A stretch of DNA of 64,000 bases from Sulfuricella denitrificans (GTDB lineage Bacteria > Pseudomonadota > Gammaproteobacteria > Burkholderiales > Sulfuricellaceae). The stretch lies in NCBI GenBank assembly GCA_002632355.1, contig NSJJ01000014.1, forward strand, positions 1 to 64,000, written 5' to 3'. Of the stretch, positions 19,970 through 27,727 are shown in pieces. Made by a program: the position numbers and the translations under genes. Numbering within the stretch: position 1 is the first letter of the stretch; each line of letters starts with the position of its first letter. The notes under the pieces were generated by a model. The model had not been told where the DNA came from. It searched no databases and was given only the letters and a program-made list of their open reading frames with translations.

Positions 19970-20052
19970 TGGGCGTTTTCCTTTGCCGCGTATTTATCCG
20001 GCGTTGAAGATGGCTTTTGGAGCAGGGCCTCTGTGAGCGCTATAATGCTGAG
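19970..20052 (-). pseudogene. possible remnant of a tyrosine-integrase N-terminus (left edge of the ychF integration site)
   Basis: On the minus strand the frame reads LSIIALTEALLQKPS, aligning with the first residues of the truncated integrase at 23456-23797 (MSIVTLSDAFIQRQQ). It stands at a comparable position relative to the ychF 5' copy. Only about 25-30 codons remain and no start codon is preserved. This would be the trace of an older element in the same site. The match is short and could be chance. Confidence 0.35.
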
Positions 20053-20070
20053 TTCTGATACTAAACCGGT

Positions 20071-20318
20071 ACAAAATTTAGCGAACATCACTTAGCTTTC
20101 GAGGTTATTGGCTTTGCGCCGCATTCCCCTCCACACCCTTCGATTACGCGGACCGGGGATTTGGACGATACCGACGTTTTGCTATATGGTTATGATATTT
20201 AAAGGATTTACATGAGTCTCAAATGCGGCATCGTTGGCCTGCCCAATGTCGGCAAGTCCACCCTGTTCAACGCCATCACCAGCGCCGGCATCGCGGCGGA
20301 GAATTACCCCTTTTGCAC
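20071..20318 (+). repeat. left copy of about 250-bp imperfect direct repeat flanking the ychF element (attL side)
   Basis: Aligns with 23804-24063: shared ACAAAATTTAG start, then an inverted ychF segment, an AAAGGATTT ribosome site, and ychF codons 1-36. The ychF coding part is nearly identical and the upstream part more diverged. The two copies bracket about 3.5 kb of foreign DNA and most likely correspond to the left and right junctions of a site-specific integration. The match ends at TGCAC. Confidence 0.75.
20131..20190 (-). repeat. inverted ychF internal fragment (left, degenerate copy)
   Basis: Read on the minus strand this encodes NVGIVQIPGPR, matching YchF residues that read [11 protein letters not shown] at about codons 41-51. 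It lies about 20 bp upstream of the start codon of the truncated ychF copy, in the same position as the better preserved copy at 23877-23936. Confidence 0.65.
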
Positions 20319-20328
20319 AAAAGAATAA
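20212..20328 (+). pseudogene. ychF: truncated 5' copy of ychF (38 codons)
   Basis: ATG with an AAAGGATTT ribosome site, then 36 codons nearly identical to the start of the intact ychF at 23957, including the Walker [16 protein letters not shown]. After FCT the frame leaves the ychF sequence and stops within three codons (TAA at 20326). The break is at TGCAC. This is probably the original host 5' end, separated from the rest of the gene by the inserted element. The stub may still be translated into a short P-loop peptide. Confidence 0.85.
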
Positions 20329-20620
20329 AAATACAATACCTATCAATACATTGAGTGATTTCGCCGCCTCAACATAGACAAATTCAATACAAAACCAGAG
20401 GAACCTTTCGCAACGGCCACACGTTTGCGAATGCCTTAATTGAAACATATTTTTACTTCTTTGTTGCCCCCTTCTTCCGCACCTTGCGACTCTCACATGA
20501 ACCGTTATCTACTCTGGCTCAAACACCCTTGGTGTCTGGAATAGTGGCAAGATGCCAGCCGGTCGGTGTAGAACTAAAGTCCATTAGACCAAGCGATTCT
20601 CTAAGTTAGAGCAAAACCAC

Positions 20621-20688
20621 TTGTCGTTAAGGCTTTTCAACACCGTCTACATCTCTACTTCTCAAAGCCATCCTGTTTTTAACGACAA
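20621..20688. repeat. inverted repeat TTGTCGTTAA / TTAACGACAA in the element
   Basis: Perfect 10-bp arms at 20621-20630 and 20679-20688. A further TTGTCGTT copy starts at 20755, just upstream of the cargo promoter -35. These could be regulator or recombinase arm sites. The surrounding 20329-20774 is A/T-rich and contains no gene I can support; the 84-aa ORF at 20355 has no recognisable features. Confidence 0.45.
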
Positions 20689-20774
20689 ATAGGGTTGCAT
20701 CTTTTGAGCGGTGCATGCAAAGTACGGTGAAAGCGCAGGAGTGAAGGCTGGACCTTGTCGTTCAGAATAGCTAC

Positions 20775-20802
20775 TTGACATGTAATAACGCTTGCGTATA
20801 AT
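20775..20802 (+). promoter_or_regulatory. consensus sigma-70 promoter of the element cargo operon
   Basis: TTGACA, a 16-bp spacer, then TATAAT: both hexamers match the consensus exactly. The predicted start is near 20809, leaving a 29-nt leader before the 67-aa gene. Such a strong promoter implies constitutive expression unless a repressor binds the nearby TTGTCGTT sites. Confidence 0.85.
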
Positions 20803-20837
20803 TTACTGTCGATTTTTATCTCCGCCTTGGGGACAAG

Positions 20838-21041
20838 ATGCCAAATAAAAAAATGCAGATTGAAGAACTCTTTTCTCTAGCAAAAGAGGCGAGTCTGTAT
20901 GGCTCGTTAGAAAATGAATTGCTAAGGTCGGTTGCTGTTGCCCAAGTGACCAGAGAGTCTCGTCGCAAGAAACAATCCACTCAAGCCACTAGCAAAGACG
21001 CTTCGTTCCAAGATAAGCTCCAACTTAGCTACGGCCTATAG
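20838..21041 (+). CDS. small protein of unknown function (67 aa), cargo gene 1
   Basis: I do not recognise the family. The product is 67 aa, with a helical and slightly acidic N-terminal half (IEELFSLAKEASLYGSLENELL) and a basic middle (RESRRKKQ). It has no membrane segment. GGGGAC lies upstream of the ATG, and the gene sits directly behind a consensus promoter. The 715-aa gene follows after 53 bp, so the two are likely one operon. A small regulator, antitoxin or inhibitor of the second protein is possible but unproven. Base composition is lower in GC than in the host genes. Confidence 0.65.
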   Translation: MPNKKMQIEELFSLAKEASLYGSLENELLRSVAVAQVTRESRRKKQSTQATSKDASFQDKLQLSYGL

Positions 21042-21094
21042 TCCACCCTAGAGGTCTAGGATGGCTCCTGTTTGCCCATGTTGCAAAGGTGCTT

Positions 21095-23242
21095 ATGCCT
21101 AGCAGTGATTTGTCGCCTCTTGCTGTCGTTCAGTACAGCAAGAATTACCTGATTGCTTTCGTACGCCATCAAACTGGCTGGGATCAACGAAGCGAAGTTT
21201 CCGACAAGATCCAACTAAACTACCTCTGCAACTATTTGGAGGTGGATCACATCTCCGCTCGAACAATCGTAGTTGAAAACGAATATATCGACCGACACTA
21301 CTTAGAGGACTACTCTGAGTATTACGCTCGATGCTTCCCTTCTCACCCAAGAAAATGCTCAAGAGTACATTTTTTTTCTAATGAATTCGACGAATACCAA
21401 TTCACGTCCGCATTAGAGAGCAATCAAAAACCCTTCATCGAAGCTCTGTCAAAAAACTATATCGGCTTCGTCGTGATACGACCGATTCCGCATACCTTCT
21501 TGGCAAAGCTATGCTTAAAGCGGTATGACGAATTAATATCCAATGCCCAGTGCAAATTAATTGCAAAGAAGATCAAAGTATCGCTCTTTGGAATGTCTCT
21601 CGAAGTGGAGAGCGCTGCATTCTTGGAGCAAGATAAGGTCGTATCAGCTTGCGCGACAAGTGCGTTATGGATGTTCTTTAACGCATCCGGTCATGTGTCT
21701 AATGGAAGCCTGCCCTCTCCAAGTGCGATTACCAAGTCCGCAACTGGGTCGTCACATGAAGGCGCAAGGACATTTCCGACTACCGGATTATCTCCCCCGC
21801 AAGTGGCAAGAAGCCTCAAGCATTTTGGGTATGAACCACTGATAATAGAGCTTGGTTCGGATTGGGGCGAGTTCAAAGAGATCATTTACGGCTATATCAG
21901 CAGCGACATTCCGATTTTGGTCGCAGGTAGCATTTACCAAAAGAGCGCAAATGACTCTATCAAACATGCAGGAAAACATTTGGTCTGCGCGTTGGGCTAT
22001 CGATTAAAAGAGAACGATCCGGCTGGAGACGAGATGCAACTCATCTCGCATAGGATAGAAAAGATCTATGTTCATGACGACAGGTATGGCCCGTATGTTC
22101 GAGTCTCTACTGATCCCGTAAACTTCAATTATGACAATAAGGAACTGGAGGGATTAGAATTTTCTCTTCTGGATGCCAGTGACACGGCGGACTATTTTGT
22201 TCCCGACATGGCCATTGTTGGGGTTTATCACAAAATACGCCTTTCCTATTTCGACATTCGGGATATGTGTGATGCTCTTTATTTGTATTTGCAGGAGACG
22301 AAATCAAAATTCGACCTCCTCCTAGATCAGGATGAAGACTGCGATAACCCAGCAAGAAAACATTTCCGAAGTACTTGTAGCAACATTGGTCGCTTCCTGC
22401 GAGGTGTGTTTGATATTACCCTAACATCCAACACGGAAATCAAGGAAGAACTTCGTTCTAGTAAGGCATTTATAACCTTTAATGGAGCCGCAACAAAATC
22501 AGCCTGCCTCTTGCAAAGTATGCCCAAATACATCTGGAGGTGCCGTATTTGGAAATACCAGGACGACTCGCCTAACGCGCAGTTGTTTACCGATATATTA
22601 TTTGACGCCACGGAAGTGCCTCAAGGGCAGATAATAGTGGGATTCATTTCCTATGATAATGGGGCCGAACGTGTATGGAAGCATATTGAGCAAGCCATTT
22701 GTGGTAACGCCTGGGAAGACTACAGAGTGGATGCCGAAGCAAAACGCGGCATCAGCGGCTTTCTAAAGTTTTTCAGCAAGAGTAAAAACAAGACCTATTT
22801 GAATACGCTATATGGTCCGCTTGGCCTGCCAAGAAGAGACTTGAAATATGGTGAAACAGATAATTTCAACAACATTAGTGCCAGAAGTGACATCCAAGTC
22901 ATTAGAGCAGGCAACACAACATTTTTGCAAACCCTTGACAAGGGAAAACGCCACATCTGGGTAATTAATGAAATTGGTGATTTGGTCCTCGGCGAAAATA
23001 TTTCCAATGGCGATGAATATCAGGGACACCCAACACTGGTTGACGAGAAGCCCGCAAGAATAGGCGGCGAACTGTACTACGCGCCACAGGCGGACAGTTG
23101 GGTGATCAATTTAAGATCAGCCACATATTCAAGTCACATTAAAAGAGGAACAGAGTTGTGGCGCGGCCATCTCGAATCCGTAGTTCGGGAGAACTTTCGA
23201 GGAGAGGTGATAATTGAAAAAACTGAAGAAAGGATGAAATAA
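21095..23242 (+). CDS. large protein with papain/C39-like cysteine peptidase signature, cargo gene 2, function unknown
   Basis: 715 aa from the ATG at 21095, which has AAAGG 7 nt upstream; the GTG at 21089 is less likely. No known family was recognised by name. The middle part shows a papain-like order: Gln179, Cys186 in VVSACATSALWMF, His295 in GKHLVCALGY, and Asp328/329 in YVHDDRYGPY. The C-terminus has a repeat-like motif (ARIGGELYYAPQADSWVINLRS, residues about 656-677). It lacks a signal peptide or membrane helix, so it is probably cytosolic. Being sole large cargo of a small integrated element, it may be a defence or toxin effector; that is inference. Low GC suggests transfer. Confidence 0.75.
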   Translation: MPSSDLSPLAVVQYSKNYLIAFVRHQTGWDQRSEVSDKIQLNYLCNYLEVDHISARTIVVENEYIDRHYLEDYSEYYARCFPSHPRKCSRVHFFSNEFDEYQFTSALESNQKPFIEALSKNYIGFVVIRPIPHTFLAKLCLKRYDELISNAQCKLIAKKIKVSLFGMSLEVESAAFLEQDKVVSACATSALWMFFNASGHVSNGSLPSPSAITKSATGSSHEGARTFPTTGLSPPQVARSLKHFGYEPLIIELGSDWGEFKEIIYGYISSDIPILVAGSIYQKSANDSIKHAGKHLVCALGYRLKENDPAGDEMQLISHRIEKIYVHDDRYGPYVRVSTDPVNFNYDNKELEGLEFSLLDASDTADYFVPDMAIVGVYHKIRLSYFDIRDMCDALYLYLQETKSKFDLLLDQDEDCDNPARKHFRSTCSNIGRFLRGVFDITLTSNTEIKEELRSSKAFITFNGAATKSACLLQSMPKYIWRCRIWKYQDDSPNAQLFTDILFDATEVPQGQIIVGFISYDNGAERVWKHIEQAICGNAWEDYRVDAEAKRGISGFLKFFSKSKNKTYLNTLYGPLGLPRRDLKYGETDNFNNISARSDIQVIRAGNTTFLQTLDKGKRHIWVINEIGDLVLGENISNGDEYQGHPTLVDEKPARIGGELYYAPQADSWVINLRSATYSSHIKRGTELWRGHLESVVRENFRGEVIIEKTEERMK

Positions 23243-23455
23243 GGCTTCGACATAACGATATTCTCCTCATGTCAATCACAAATACTTTCCCGATGGTTCC
23301 CGCAAGAATTAAACGCATGACGAGTTAAATAAGTTCATCACATAGGGCCGATGGTCAATCGTCCGCTTTCATGGATGTTGAATCTCCATGCCCAAATCTA
23401 ATTGCTAGATATTGTGACTGCCCTGATCCCAATAATATTCGCCCATTTACCCTGG

Positions 23456-23797
23456 TCAAAATTGGACGCTGATTGACACCTTTGTTTCTGCGTAGCGAGT
23501 TATTGCCTCGGTAAGCGTAGGCAGCTTTGGAGGCAATCGCTTTAGTGGCATCTGCCCTGTTCGACAGCTTTTCAGAATCGGAACGGCGAGTGCGCGTGCT
23601 TCTTCAACGGAAATTAGTGGCCATCTGCCAAGCGTCATTCTGAACTGCTTCCCGCCAACGCTGGTTGCAATAAGGAAAGTTTGCGTGCGTGCGCCAAATC
23701 GTATGCAAAGCCCACACAAAATCTTATCGCGCAAAATACGGCCATCCTTATATTGTTGCCTTTGGATAAAGGCGTCCGAGAGGGTTACAATGCTCAT
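23456..23797 (-). pseudogene. truncated tyrosine-type integrase (N-terminal part only)
   Basis: 113 aa. It shows the arm-DNA-binding domain of phage/island integrases (FRMTLGRWPLISVEEARALA, a clear family motif) and the beginning of the core-binding domain (LTEAITRYAETK). It then ends, with no catalytic Arg-His-Arg-Tyr domain. Its start faces the intact ychF, 160 bp away, the usual position of an integrase beside its attachment site. The element is therefore probably no longer mobile by itself. The 213 bp to the 715-aa gene hold no other recognised feature. Confidence 0.82.
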
Positions 23798-23803
23798 TTT
23801 TTA

Positions 23804-24063
23804 CACAAAATTTAGACAAAATTGTTGAATCCACCCTCGGTTTTTGCAGTTTTGTCATTGCGTTACGACCACCCCACAGCCTTTCGATGCGCGGATCGGG
23901 AATTTCCACGATGCCCGCGTTTGGTTCGATGGTGCATTGATAATTAAAGGATTTTCATGAGTCTCCAGTGCGGTATCGTCGGCTTGCCCAATGTCGGCAA
24001 GTCCACCCTGTTCAACGCCATCACCAGCGCCGGCATCGCGGCGGAAAACTACCCCTTCTGCAC
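23804..24063 (+). repeat. right copy of about 250-bp imperfect direct repeat (attR side)
   Basis: Counterpart of 20071-20318. It contains the inverted ychF fragment, the ribosome site, and the first 36 codons of the intact ychF, ending at TGCAC (24059-24063). It was probably delivered by the element and replaces the displaced host 5' end, keeping ychF expressed and full length. Confidence 0.75.
23877..23936 (-). repeat. 60-bp inverted copy of ychF codons 35-54 in the ychF 5' leader
   Basis: Its reverse complement matches ychF 24059-24118 at 49 of 60 positions, with the first and middle ten-base blocks identical. On the minus strand it would read [19 protein letters not shown]. It starts exactly at TGCACC, the point where the truncated left ychF copy breaks off. 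If transcribed as leader RNA it could pair with the ychF coding region. Confidence 0.8.
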
Positions 24064-25048
24064 CATCGAGCCGAATGTCGGCATCGTGGAAATTCCCGAC
24101 CCGCGGGTGGAAAAACTGGTGGAAATCGTCAAGCCGCAAAAAGTACAGCATGCGATCATGGAGTTTGTCGACATCGCCGGCCTGGTGGCAGGTGCATCCA
24201 AAGGCGAAGGGCTGGGCAACAAGTTCCTCGCCAACATCCGCGAAACCGATGCCATCGCCCATGTGGTGCGCTGCTTCGAGAACGTCGACGTGGTGCACGT
24301 AGCCGGCAAGGTCGACCCGGTTTCCGACATCGAGGTCATCAACACCGAGCTCGCCCTGGCCGATCTTGAAACCGTCGAGAAAGCGGTGCTGCGTACCAAC
24401 AAACAGGCCAAGTCAGGTGACAAGGAAGCGGTGCGCCTGATGGCGCTGCTGGAAAAGGTACGCGCCACGCTGGACCAGGGACAACCTGCCCGCAGCCTGA
24501 AGCTGGACAAGGAAGAAGCCGCCCTGCTCAAACCGCTGTGCCTGATGACCATGAAACCCACCATGTACATCGCCAACGTCGACGAGGGTGGTTTCAGCAA
24601 CAACCCCCATCTCGACAAGGTTGAACAACTGGCTGCAAGCGAAGGCTCGCCGGTAGTGGCCATCTGCGCCGCCATCGAAGGCGAGATCGCCGATCTCGAC
24701 GAGGCAGACAAGAAAGAATTTCTTGCCGACATGGGCCTCGAAGAACCCGGTCTGAATCGCGTCATCCGCGCCGCCTACAAGCTGCTCGGGCTGCAGACCT
24801 ACTTCACCGCCGGGGTCAAGGAAGTCCGCGCCTGGACCATCCATATCGGCGACACTGGCCCGCAGGCTGCGGGCGTGATCCACACCGATTTCGAGCGTGG
24901 CTTCATCCGCGCCCAGACCATTTCCTTTGATGACTTCGTTGCCTGCAAAGGCGAACAGGGCGCCAAGGAAGCCGGCAAGATGCGTTCGGAAGGAAAGGAA
25001 TATGTCGTACATGATGGTGATGTCATGAATTTCCTGTTTAACGTCTAG
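23957..25048 (+). CDS. ychF: redox-regulated ATPase YchF (Obg family)
   Basis: 363 aa, full length, a ribosome-associated P-loop ATPase. G1 is [15 protein letters not shown]. The NxxE-type nucleotide specificity region and a C-terminal TGS domain ([21 protein letters not shown]) are present. Codons 1-36 lie within the direct repeat, so the 5' end is probably element-derived, while codons 37-363 are the host gene. The host-like codon use and intact motifs suggest it is functional. Confidence 0.97.
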   Translation: MSLQCGIVGLPNVGKSTLFNAITSAGIAAENYPFCTIEPNVGIVEIPDPRVEKLVEIVKPQKVQHAIMEFVDIAGLVAGASKGEGLGNKFLANIRETDAIAHVVRCFENVDVVHVAGKVDPVSDIEVINTELALADLETVEKAVLRTNKQAKSGDKEAVRLMALLEKVRATLDQGQPARSLKLDKEEAALLKPLCLMTMKPTMYIANVDEGGFSNNPHLDKVEQLAASEGSPVVAICAAIEGEIADLDEADKKEFLADMGLEEPGLNRVIRAAYKLLGLQTYFTAGVKEVRAWTIHIGDTGPQAAGVIHTDFERGFIRAQTISFDDFVACKGEQGAKEAGKMRSEGKEYVVHDGDVMNFLFNV

Positions 25049-25103
25049 CGGGATTGGATTAGGATTGCATTTCCTCAGACAACGAATGAAGCGGGAGAAC
25101 CAC

Positions 25104-25526
25104 ATGAAGAAACTGATCATTGCAGCCATGACTCTGATGCTGGCCAGCCCTCTGGCTTTTGCTGGCCCTCAGCAGGAAAGAATGAAGGAATGCAACGCGA
25201 ATGCCAAAACCCAGGACCTCAAGGGCGATGCGCGCAAGGCGTTCATGAGCGACTGCCTGAGCGGCAAGGCGCCCGAAGCAGCCAGCGACAAGACGCCGCA
25301 GCAGAACAGGATGACACAATGCAACAAGGATGCTGGAGACAAGGCGCTCAAGGGCGATGAACGCAAGAAATTCATGAGCAGCTGCCTGAGCGGCAAGGAA
25401 CCCGAGGCAGCCAGTCCCAAAGCGACTCAGCAAAACAAAATGAAATCATGCAACAAGGAAGCCGCTGATAAAGCCCTCAAGGGTGACAAACGCAAGAAAT
25501 TCATGAGTGACTGTTTGAAAAACTGA
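25104..25526 (+). CDS. PsiF-repeat periplasmic protein
   Basis: 140 aa from the ATG at 25104 (GGGAG upstream). The signal peptide ends at LAFAG. Three PsiF-type repeats of about 37 residues follow, each with a QxRMxxCN...DLKGD.RK.FMSxCL pattern and a pair of cysteines. PsiF is phosphate-starvation inducible in E. coli, but its role is unknown. Single gene closed by a terminator. Confidence 0.88.
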   Translation: MKKLIIAAMTLMLASPLAFAGPQQERMKECNANAKTQDLKGDARKAFMSDCLSGKAPEAASDKTPQQNRMTQCNKDAGDKALKGDERKKFMSSCLSGKEPEAASPKATQQNKMKSCNKEAADKALKGDKRKKFMSDCLKN

Positions 25527-25569
25527 GCATGCTGGCGGGGATATTCCGCCCTTGTGTTGTTGACCGAAA

Positions 25570-25606
25570 CGGGGCCTGCGTAGCAATATGCAGGCCCCGT
25601 TTTATT
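25570..25606 (+). terminator. rho-independent terminator after the psiF-like gene
   Basis: CGGGGCCTGC-N10-GCAGGCCCCG followed by TTTTATT: a perfect 10-bp GC-rich stem. It isolates the hydrogenase operon. The following 156 bp up to 25762 must contain the hydrogenase promoter, but I see no clear sigma-70 or sigma-54 consensus there. Confidence 0.92.
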
Positions 25607-25762
25607 GGCTGCAACTTGATTCTACTGACAACGCATCATTGATTTTTCCCGTCTCTGGTGCTAGCTTGGAAGCACTTACCTGTCTGGGGGAGGCGCCATG
25701 CTCAATCGTTGCTGCACTGATGCCGTCAAGCGCCATTCTGTCCGTTTCATGCGCATTGAATC

Positions 25763-26251
25763 GTGACATCCTCTCCCCACCCCACACGCATCATGGTGCT
25801 CGGCATCGGCAATACCCTGCTGCAGGACGAGGGCGCGGGAATCCACGCCATGCGGCAACTGCAAAATGAATTTTCCGGCTGCCATGACATCGAGTTCATG
25901 GATGGCGGCACTTTGAGTTTCAGCCTGGCAGGTCCGATCAGCGAGGTGCAGTGCCTGCTGGTCATCGATGCCGCCGAACTGGGGGACAGGCCCGGCGCAG
26001 TCAGGGTGTTTCGCGACACCGAGATGGACCGTTTCCTGGGCGCCAGCGGCAAGCGCAGCGTGCACGAGGTGGGGCTGCTGGACCTGCTGGCCATCGCCCA
26101 TCTGACCGGCAGCCTGCCGCCACGCAGGGCGCTGATCGGCATCCAGCCCGGCACGATCGACTGGGGTGAGGCGCCCTCCGCCGCGGTGGCCGGGGCGCTT
26201 CCGCTGGTCCGCGCGAAAGCCGGCGAAGTGATACGGGACTGGCAGGCATGA
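25763..26251 (+). CDS. [NiFe] hydrogenase maturation protease (HyaD/HupD family)
   Basis: Cleaves the C-terminal tail of the large subunit after Ni insertion. The 162-aa product starts at a GTG. The nickel-sensing residues are in GIGNTLLQDEGAGIHAM (Glu and Asp), with a second Asp in LLVIDAAELG and the His in KRSVHEVGLLDLL. It overlaps the next gene by 4 bp. It opens the hydrogenase operon, whereas in many organisms it follows the structural genes. Confidence 0.9.
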   Translation: MTSSPHPTRIMVLGIGNTLLQDEGAGIHAMRQLQNEFSGCHDIEFMDGGTLSFSLAGPISEVQCLLVIDAAELGDRPGAVRVFRDTEMDRFLGASGKRSVHEVGLLDLLAIAHLTGSLPPRRALIGIQPGTIDWGEAPSAAVAGALPLVRAKAGEVIRDWQA

Positions 26252-26628
26252 GCGGCAACGCCGCGCCCCTGCTGCATGAAATCGCGGCGCTGCTGGACAG
26301 GCTGGCGCTGACCGGCGAGGGCGGCAGCGTGCAACTGAACGGCCTGCCGCTTCAGCCGGGGGATTACGAAGCCCTGCAGGAAGCGCTGGGAGAAGGCGAG
26401 GTCAGCGCCGAAATCCAGGCGCTGGGACCCTCTCTCATCAGGGAAACGGCGCTGCACGGCGTGTGGTGGGCGACCCATCGCAATGCCTTGCAGGAAGTCG
26501 TGGCCGAATCGATCGAGGTGACGCGCTGCCCGGCCCTTTTGCAAACCCCGGCTGAAGATGTGGCCGAAGCCGCACGAATCCTGCGCGAGCGCCTGAGTGT
26601 CGCAACAAAAGGAGAGCACGATGTCTGA
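26248..26628 (+). CDS. hydrogenase expression/formation protein, HyaF/HupH C-terminal-domain family
   Basis: A 126-aa product resembling the C-terminal domain of HupH/HyaF (GEGEVSAEI, ETALHGVWWATHRN, ITRCPALL-like VTRCPALL). These proteins assist maturation of the small subunit Fe-S clusters in O2-exposed hydrogenases. It lacks the longer N-terminal part of HupH. It overlaps the small-subunit gene by 8 bp. Confidence 0.8.
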   Translation: MSGNAAPLLHEIAALLDRLALTGEGGSVQLNGLPLQPGDYEALQEALGEGEVSAEIQALGPSLIRETALHGVWWATHRNALQEVVAESIEVTRCPALLQTPAEDVAEAARILRERLSVATKGEHDV

Positions 26629-27727
26629 CGAGCAATCATTGGGTGCATTGTTGCGCGAGCAGGGCATCTCCCGCCGCGGCTTTCTCAAGTTCTGCGGCGC
26701 CATGGCCTCGCTCATGGCACTGCCCGGCAGCATGGTTCCCGCCATTGCCGCCGCGCTGGACAAGGCGCTTCGGCCCTCGGTGATCTGGCTCTCGTTCCAG
26801 GAATGCACCGGCTGCACCGAATCTCTCACCCGCTCCCACTCCCCTACCCTGGAAGGCCTGATCCTCAACGCCATTTCGCTGGATTATCACCACACCCTGC
26901 AGGCCGCCTCGGGCGAAGCGGCGGAGGCCGCGCGCGAAGCCGCGATGAAGCAGTTTTTCGGCAAATACCTGCTGATTGTGGATGGCTCGATTCCCACCAA
27001 GGACGGCGGGGTGTATTCCACCATCGCCGGGGTCAGCAATCTCGACATGCTGCACGAGGCGGCCAAAGGCGCGGCGGCGATCGTGGCAGTCGGCACTTGC
27101 GCGGCTTTCGGCGGCCTGCCGCACGCCAACCCCAATCCCACCGGCGCGGTAGCGGTATCGGACATCATCAGGGACAAACCGATCATCAACGTTTCCGGCT
27201 GCCCGCCCATCCCGGTGGTGATCACAGGCGTGCTGGCGCATTACCTGACGTTTGGCACGCTGCCCGAACTGGACGACTTGGGGCGGCCCAAGGCCTTCTA
27301 TGGCGAATCCATCCACGACCGCTGCTACCGCCGCCCTTTCTACGACCAGGGCAAGTTTGCCAAAACTTTCGACGACGAGGGCGCGCGCAACGGCTGGTGC
27401 CTGTTCGAGCTGGGCTGCAAGGGACCAACCACTTTCAACGCCTGTGCCACCACCAAGTGGAACCAGGGCACCAGCTTTCCGATCGAATCCGGCCATGGTT
27501 GCCTGGGCTGCTCCGAACCCAATTTCTGGGATGCCGGCAGCTTCTACCATGCCCTGTCGACACCGATCACGCCTGTGGGCCGGGCCGCCGCCGTTGCGGC
27601 GGCAGCGGGCATTGTCGGCGGGGCCGCCATCGCGATGCACAACCGCCACGTCAAGGCGGCGGCCAGATCCGGGCATCAGACCGTGACGGTCAACGATCTG
27701 GAACAAGCCTCCGGAGAAACGAAATGA
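26621..27727 (+). CDS. hynS: [NiFe] hydrogenase small subunit, Isp-type (group 1e-like)
   Basis: Fe-S electron-transfer subunit of a periplasm-facing uptake hydrogenase. From the ATG at 26621 (GGAGAG upstream) it is 368 aa. The Tat signal SRRGFLKF (residues 17-24) exports the folded dimer. The proximal cluster motif ECTGCTES follows and further cysteines bind the medial/distal clusters. A C-terminal hydrophobic helix (about 325-345) anchors it. Flanking Isp1/Isp2 genes define the Isp type known from purple sulfur bacteria and Aquifex. Confidence 0.93.
   Translation: MSDEQSLGALLREQGISRRGFLKFCGAMASLMALPGSMVPAIAAALDKALRPSVIWLSFQECTGCTESLTRSHSPTLEGLILNAISLDYHHTLQAASGEAAEAAREAAMKQFFGKYLLIVDGSIPTKDGGVYSTIAGVSNLDMLHEAAKGAAAIVAVGTCAAFGGLPHANPNPTGAVAVSDIIRDKPIINVSGCPPIPVVITGVLAHYLTFGTLPELDDLGRPKAFYGESIHDRCYRRPFYDQGKFAKTFDDEGARNGWCLFELGCKGPTTFNACATTKWNQGTSFPIESGHGCLGCSEPNFWDAGSFYHALSTPITPVGRAAAVAAAAGIVGGAAIAMHNRHVKAAARSGHQTVTVNDLEQASGETK

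Noticed and set aside
20355-20609. 84-aa ORF in the element
   Set aside because: No recognisable motif, no clear ribosome site, upstream of the real promoter at 20775.
25607-25762. possible sigma-54 promoter (CTGGTGCTAGCTTGG) before the hydrogenase operon
   Set aside because: The GG and GC elements do not have the required -24/-12 spacing.
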